Shown piece by piece: positions 5,807 to 8,423 of a DNA stretch of 8,423 nucleotides. Below the pieces are notes generated by a model, which was not told where the DNA came from, searched no databases, and saw only the letters and a list, made by a program, of their open reading frames with translations. The number at the start of each line of letters is the position of its first letter. Position 1 is the first letter of the stretch. This DNA is from Thermoplasmata archaeon. Its GTDB lineage: Archaea > Thermoplasmatota > E2 > DHVEG-1. The position numbers were made by a program, and so were the translations under genes. Location of the stretch: contig DAOWHD010000079.1 of NCBI GenBank assembly GCA_030641605.1, positions 1 through 8,423 of the forward strand, in the 5' to 3' direction.

Positions 5807-6721
5807 TTAATCTCCCCGTCCAATATTCATCATTTTTTGAAGAGGCATCTTTGCCTTCTCCATAATATCATCATCAAGCTTTACTTTTGGTTCCAATGTT
5901 CTTAGGCTATTTAAGACTTTTTTCAGTGTTATCTTTTTCATGTCTGGACAAATTGCAGTTTTAATAGGATAAAACACTTTGTCTGGATTTTCATTTTTCA
6001 ATCGATAACAAATATCTTTTTCGGTACCGATAATAAACTCTTTTACATCCGACTTTTTAGCATGACCTACCATGCCATTAGTGGAAAGTACATGGTCTGC
6101 AATATCTATAATTTCTGGTCTGCATTCAGGATGGACAAGTATCTCTGCTTTAGGATGTTTCTCCTTGATTTTTAGTAATTGATCCTTGCGAATTTCATGG
6201 TGTGTTGGGCATATGCCTGGCCACAAGATCATTTCTTTATCTGGAGTGAACCGCTGTATATATGCCCCTAGATTTCTGTCAGGGACAAATATTACTTTCT
6301 CAGAAGACGTGCTTTTTACAACATTTGTGCCATTCGAAGACGTGCAGCAAATGTCTGAAAGTGCCTTTACCTCTGCAGTAGTATTGATATATGAAACAAC
6401 TTCTGCGTCTGGGTTATCCTTCATCAATTGTTTAAGTCGGTTTGGATCCACCATCCCTGCCATGGGACATTTTGCATCTGCATCAGGAATTATCACGTTT
6501 TTATCGGGGTTTAGTATCTTTGCTGATTCGGCCATAAAATCCACGCCACAAAATACAATATTTTCCGCATCTGTCTTTGTAGCTTTCATTGCTAGATCTA
6601 ACGAATCCCCAAGAAAATCAGCAATATCCTGTACTTCTGGAATCTGATAATTATGTACCAGAATAATAGTATTATGCTGCTCTTTCAGCTTGTTTATCTC
6701 GTTTCTAATTTCTTTATTCAT
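5807..6721 (-). CDS. nadA: Quinolinate synthase A
   Basis: NadA condenses iminoaspartate with dihydroxyacetone phosphate to form quinolinate, the first ring compound of de novo NAD synthesis. It needs an oxygen-sensitive [4Fe-4S] cluster. The 304 residues are normal for the compact archaeal/Thermotoga type. VHNYQ is at 22-26, followed by DSLDLAM. The cluster ligands by spacing are Cys85 (AKCPMAGM), Cys171 (WPGICPTH) and Cys258 (AICPDM). HPECRPE at 197-203 and the CTSSN turn near 126-130 are also conserved. It is the first gene of the minus-strand operon, 1 bp before iscS, so the Fe-S enzyme sits directly with its assembly genes. The L-aspartate oxidase or dehydrogenase and NadC partners are not in the window. 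There is no clear Shine-Dalgarno site close to the ATG; a TATA-like box lies about 35 bp upstream. Confidence 0.96.
   Translation of the reverse strand: MNKEIRNEINKLKEQHNTIILVHNYQIPEVQDIADFLGDSLDLAMKATKTDAENIVFCGVDFMAESAKILNPDKNVIIPDADAKCPMAGMVDPNRLKQLMKDNPDAEVVSYINTTAEVKALSDICCTSSNGTNVVKSTSSEKVIFVPDRNLGAYIQRFTPDKEMILWPGICPTHHEIRKDQLLKIKEKHPKAEILVHPECRPEIIDIADHVLSTNGMVGHAKKSDVKEFIIGTEKDICYRLKNENPDKVFYPIKTAICPDMKKITLKKVLNSLRTLEPKVKLDDDIMEKAKMPLQKMMNIGRGD
5812..5817 (-). promoter_or_regulatory. Shine-Dalgarno site that fixes the iscS start
   Basis: On the minus strand GGGGAG lies in the last codons of nadA, 6 nt before the ATG at 5805. The longer alternative start at 5823 would place this site inside the coding region and overlap nadA, so 5805 is preferred. 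Confidence 0.65.
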
Positions 6722-6750
6722 ATCTACAATGCCCAGTCACTTTTCCTTGC

Positions 6751-6760
6751 CCATATAATG
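6751..6760 (-). promoter_or_regulatory. Probable TATA box of the nadA-iscS-iscU-queD-queC operon
   Basis: On the minus strand CATTATATGG is centred about 35 bp upstream of the nadA ATG, so transcription would start around 6728-6732 with a very short leader. The sequence AATGTTA occurs at 6757-6763 and again at 6773-6779 on the plus strand, in direct orientation 16 bp apart. It could be a regulator site or chance. Confidence 0.45.
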
Positions 6761-6804
6761 TTACCCAAAATAAATGTTATCATTCACATTCATGAAAACC
6801 AAAT

Positions 6805-6812
6805 CATTATAT
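6805..6812 (+). promoter_or_regulatory. Possible TATA box of the unknown gene and deaminase pair
   Basis: CATTATAT is centred about 43 bp before the ATG at 6852. A start near 6833 would leave a leader of about 20 nt holding AAAGGA (6836-6841), a Shine-Dalgarno-like site 10 nt from the ATG. The element runs into the left arm of the inverted repeat at 6809-6828. Confidence 0.4.
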
Positions 6813-6828
6813 CTAGGATGCTAGATAT
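6809..6828. repeat. Perfect 8-bp inverted repeat, candidate operator
   Basis: ATATCTAG and CTAGATAT are exact reverse complements separated by GATG. The 20-bp dyad overlaps the end of the TATA-like box and covers the stretch between it and the expected start of the plus-strand transcript. That is where archaeal repressors commonly block polymerase recruitment. It lies 88 bp upstream of the nadA start, so it could also affect the divergent operon. No regulator gene is visible in the window. Confidence 0.5.
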
Positions 6829-6851
6829 GGATATTAAAGGATGGATGGATT

Positions 6852-7289
6852 ATGATAGACATAATTTCCTTGATTATAGGATTTGTCATAGGCGTAGTTG
6901 TAGTAGGTGTTGCAGTTGAGTTTGGATCGAAACAGAAACCTGGAAATGCACCTGCCTCGAGGCATGCAAAAAAATGGAACATCTCAGAAATATCTAATCC
7001 CCGGATAATGGCAGAATATCTAGGAGATATAGAGATTCCAAAGAATTCCAAAGTTTTGGTAAATCGATTTAAAGATGCGGAAATATTTAAAGGACTAAAT
7101 GCCAAGAGATATTCAAAGATAAAAGGAAATTTCATTATCGGAGACGACCGGGCCCTTATCTTGGCAGGCCCAGTTAAGCAAGACGAGGTAGGCTTTTGGA
7201 CTGTAGAAAAAGAAATCGTGGAAAGCTTAAACAGCGAATTTGATGAGCTGTGGATCAAGGGAACAGAAGTGAAACCCGATACCAAATAG
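6852..7289 (+). CDS. Membrane-anchored protein of unknown function
   Basis: I do not recognise this 145-residue protein. Residues 3-22 form one strongly hydrophobic helix rich in Ile, Val and Gly. It is followed by a polar linker with several basic residues (GSKQKPGNAPASRHAKKW) and a soluble domain from about 43. The helix could be a signal anchor; lysines and arginines just after it suggest that the soluble part is cytoplasmic, though this is not certain. The C-terminal part (KGNFIIGDDRALILAGPV, then VGFWTVEKEIVESLNSEFDELW) has the strand-turn-strand and final Phe-x-x-Leu-Trp look of a phospholipase D-type half domain. The catalytic His of an HKD motif is absent, so any relation would be to a degenerate, non-catalytic form. 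A weak ribosome binding site (6836-6841) supports the ATG at 6852. The deaminase gene starts 7 bp after its stop, so they are probably one transcript. Confidence 0.75.
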   Translation: MIDIISLIIGFVIGVVVVGVAVEFGSKQKPGNAPASRHAKKWNISEISNPRIMAEYLGDIEIPKNSKVLVNRFKDAEIFKGLNAKRYSKIKGNFIIGDDRALILAGPVKQDEVGFWTVEKEIVESLNSEFDELWIKGTEVKPDTK

Positions 7290-7292
7290 GGA
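7288..7292 (+). promoter_or_regulatory. Shine-Dalgarno-like site of the deaminase gene
   Basis: AGGGA overlaps the stop codon of the upstream gene and ends 4 nt before the ATG at 7297. It supports that start and translation from a shared transcript. Confidence 0.5.
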
Positions 7293-7296
7293 TTAT

Positions 7297-8423
7297 ATGA
7301 GCATTCTTATCAAAAAAGCCAGTATTCTTACCCAAAATAAGAGAAGAGAGCGGCTGCAGGGAGACATTTATATTGAAGATCATGAAATCACCGAAATTTC
7401 TAAAAAATCTATTTCTACAGAAGCAGACTTTAAGGTGGATGGGAGAAAAAAGCTAGTTTTACCTGGTCTGATAAATACTCATACACATATCCCAATGACC
7501 TTGCTCAGAGGTTACGGGGACGACATGGTCCTGAACAAATGGCTTGAAGAAAAAATCTGGCCCGTTGAAGCAAAACTTGACAGTGAGTCAGCAAAAATTG
7601 GTACAGAACTTGGCCTTCTGGAAATGATTGCCTCAGGCACTACAACATTTCTGGACATGTATTTTTTTGAGGATACTGTTGGAAAAACATCTGAAAATGC
7701 CGGAGTGAGAGCTTTTTTAGGCTTTGCAATGATTGATTTTGGAACCCCAGAATATCCTTACGATATGCTGATTACAAAGTGTGAGCAATTCGTAAAAAAT
7801 TGGAAGGGCCATGAGATAGCAACACCTGTTATTACACCACATGCCACATATACCTGTGGCCCAGAGCTACTTCAGAAGGCACTTGAAATTGGAGATAAAA
7901 ACGATGTTCTTCTCCAGACTCACTGCTCTGAAACACGTGACGAAGTATACAATGTGCAAAAAAAATATGGCCTACGGCCAGTTGGTCAGCTTAAAAAATA
8001 TGGTCTTCTTAGTGATAAGATGATACTTGCTCATTGCGGGTGGGTTACAAAAAATGAAATTCTCGAGCTTAAAAAAACCAAAACAAAAGTTTCCCATTGC
8101 CCAGTTAGCAACATGAAGATGGCAACTGGAGGATATGCACCAATACCTGAGATGATCGATTCTGGTGTTACGGTAAGTTTAGGCACAGATGGAGCCGCAA
8201 GCAACAATACATTAGATATGTTTGAAACCATGAAGTTTTGTGCCCTAATTCATAAACAGCACAGATGGGACCCCAAGATTCTGCCTGCACAAACTGTACT
8301 TGATTTTGCGACATTGGGCGGTGCAGAGGCTCTGAGGATGGAAGAAGAAATTGGATCAATTGAAGTAGGGAAAAAAGCAGACATAATAATGCTAGATTTA
8401 GAAAAACCCCATCTAACACCAAA
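7297..8423 (+). CDS. mtaD: MTA/SAH/5'-deoxyadenosine deaminase (amidohydrolase), 3' end missing
   Basis: The reading frame runs open from ATG 7297 for 375 codons to the window edge; family members have about 420-440 residues, so some 50-60 are probably missing. The enzyme deaminates the adenine of S-adenosylhomocysteine, 5'-methylthioadenosine or 5'-deoxyadenosine, giving the inosine form and ammonia. A metal-dependent amidohydrolase barrel is shown by His62 and His64 (NTHTHIPM), His209 with Glu212 (THCSET), His246 (LAHCGWV), SHCPVSNMK at 266-274 and Asp298 (LGTDGAASNN). The composite beta domain resumes near 354 (SIEVGKKADIIMLD). LLRGYGDDMVLNKWL at 69-83 is typical of this subfamily. The archaeal homologue in Methanocaldococcus, DadD, prefers 5'-deoxyadenosine, so the exact substrate cannot be fixed from sequence. 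It follows the unknown membrane protein by 7 bp. Confidence 0.9.
   Translation, partial: MSILIKKASILTQNKRRERLQGDIYIEDHEITEISKKSISTEADFKVDGRKKLVLPGLINTHTHIPMTLLRGYGDDMVLNKWLEEKIWPVEAKLDSESAKIGTELGLLEMIASGTTTFLDMYFFEDTVGKTSENAGVRAFLGFAMIDFGTPEYPYDMLITKCEQFVKNWKGHEIATPVITPHATYTCGPELLQKALEIGDKNDVLLQTHCSETRDEVYNVQKKYGLRPVGQLKKYGLLSDKMILAHCGWVTKNEILELKKTKTKVSHCPVSNMKMATGGYAPIPEMIDSGVTVSLGTDGAASNNTLDMFETMKFCALIHKQHRWDPKILPAQTVLDFATLGGAEALRMEEEIGSIEVGKKADIIMLDLEKPHLTP

Noticed and set aside
5806..5823. Upstream extension of iscS to an ATG at 5823
   Set aside because: It would overlap nadA and absorb the GGGGAG ribosome binding site that is correctly spaced for the ATG at 5805.
6186..6647. 153-codon plus-strand open frame inside nadA
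   Set aside because: It is the shadow of nadA, whose motifs and length are complete on the minus strand.
6821..7285. 154-codon minus-strand open frame opposite the unknown membrane protein gene
   Set aside because: It is fully antisense to the plus-strand gene, has no recognisable domain or ribosome binding site, and is Ser/Phe/Pro-rich as expected from the reverse of a coding frame. The plus-strand frame has an SD-like site, a membrane helix and a downstream partner gene.
1..8423. CRISPR arrays, insertion sequences, tRNA genes or defence systems
   Set aside because: I saw no regularly spaced repeats, transposase, terminal inverted repeats, tRNA-like cloverleaf or defence-type gene. The longest non-coding stretch is 145 bp (86-230).

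Overview
The window reads as a piece of an archaeal chromosome, A+T-rich and densely coded, with eleven protein genes on both strands and no mobile element, CRISPR array, tRNA or rRNA that I can see. The archaeal assignment rests on three things. There is a Nob1-type PIN/zinc-ribbon rRNA endonuclease. The signal peptidase has a Ser-His catalytic pair, as in archaea and the ER, instead of Ser-Lys. The first genes of transcription units have TATA-like boxes about 25-35 bp upstream of their starts. The signal peptidase, with its long insertions after SGSM, reminds me of Thermoplasmata and marine Euryarchaeota (Thermoplasmatota). That lineage call is a recollection, not a computed placement.

Layout. 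Positions 1-85 (minus) hold the 5' end of an unidentified gene, possibly MtrA-like. Positions 231-3029 (plus) hold hisS (histidyl-tRNA synthetase), nob1 (16S rRNA 3'-end maturation) and a type I signal peptidase. These are information-processing and secretion housekeeping genes; nob1 and the peptidase are 3 bp apart. This block meets a minus-strand operon tail to tail across only 9 bp. Positions 6721-3039 (minus) hold nadA-iscS-iscU-queD-queC, tightly packed with gaps of 1, 12, 6 and 10 bp. Positions 6852-8423 (plus) hold a small membrane-anchored protein of unknown function and, 7 bp later, an amidohydrolase of the MTA/SAH/5'-deoxyadenosine deaminase family that runs off the right edge.

How the genes fit together. 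The five-gene operon links an Fe-S assembly pair (cysteine desulfurase IscS plus scaffold IscU) to a dedicated Fe-S enzyme (quinolinate synthase NadA, de novo NAD). It also carries two steps of 7-deazaguanine (preQ0) synthesis, which in archaea feeds archaeosine in tRNA. The preQ0 enzyme missing from this cluster, QueE, is itself a radical-SAM Fe-S enzyme. The deaminase on the right would recycle adenosyl by-products of SAM chemistry such as SAH, 5'-deoxyadenosine or MTA, so much of the right half can be read as supporting SAM and Fe-S metabolism. That link is inferred from gene content.

Regulation. Genes inside the operon mostly have Shine-Dalgarno-like sites, some lying in the end of the preceding gene. 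hisS and nob1, which lead units, lack one and may be leaderless. The clearest regulatory signal is a perfect 8-bp inverted repeat at 6809-6828, next to the TATA-like box of the unknown gene plus deaminase pair. I found no clear new defence or mobile system here. The most open items are the unknown 145-residue protein, its palindromic operator candidate, and the gene cut by the left edge.
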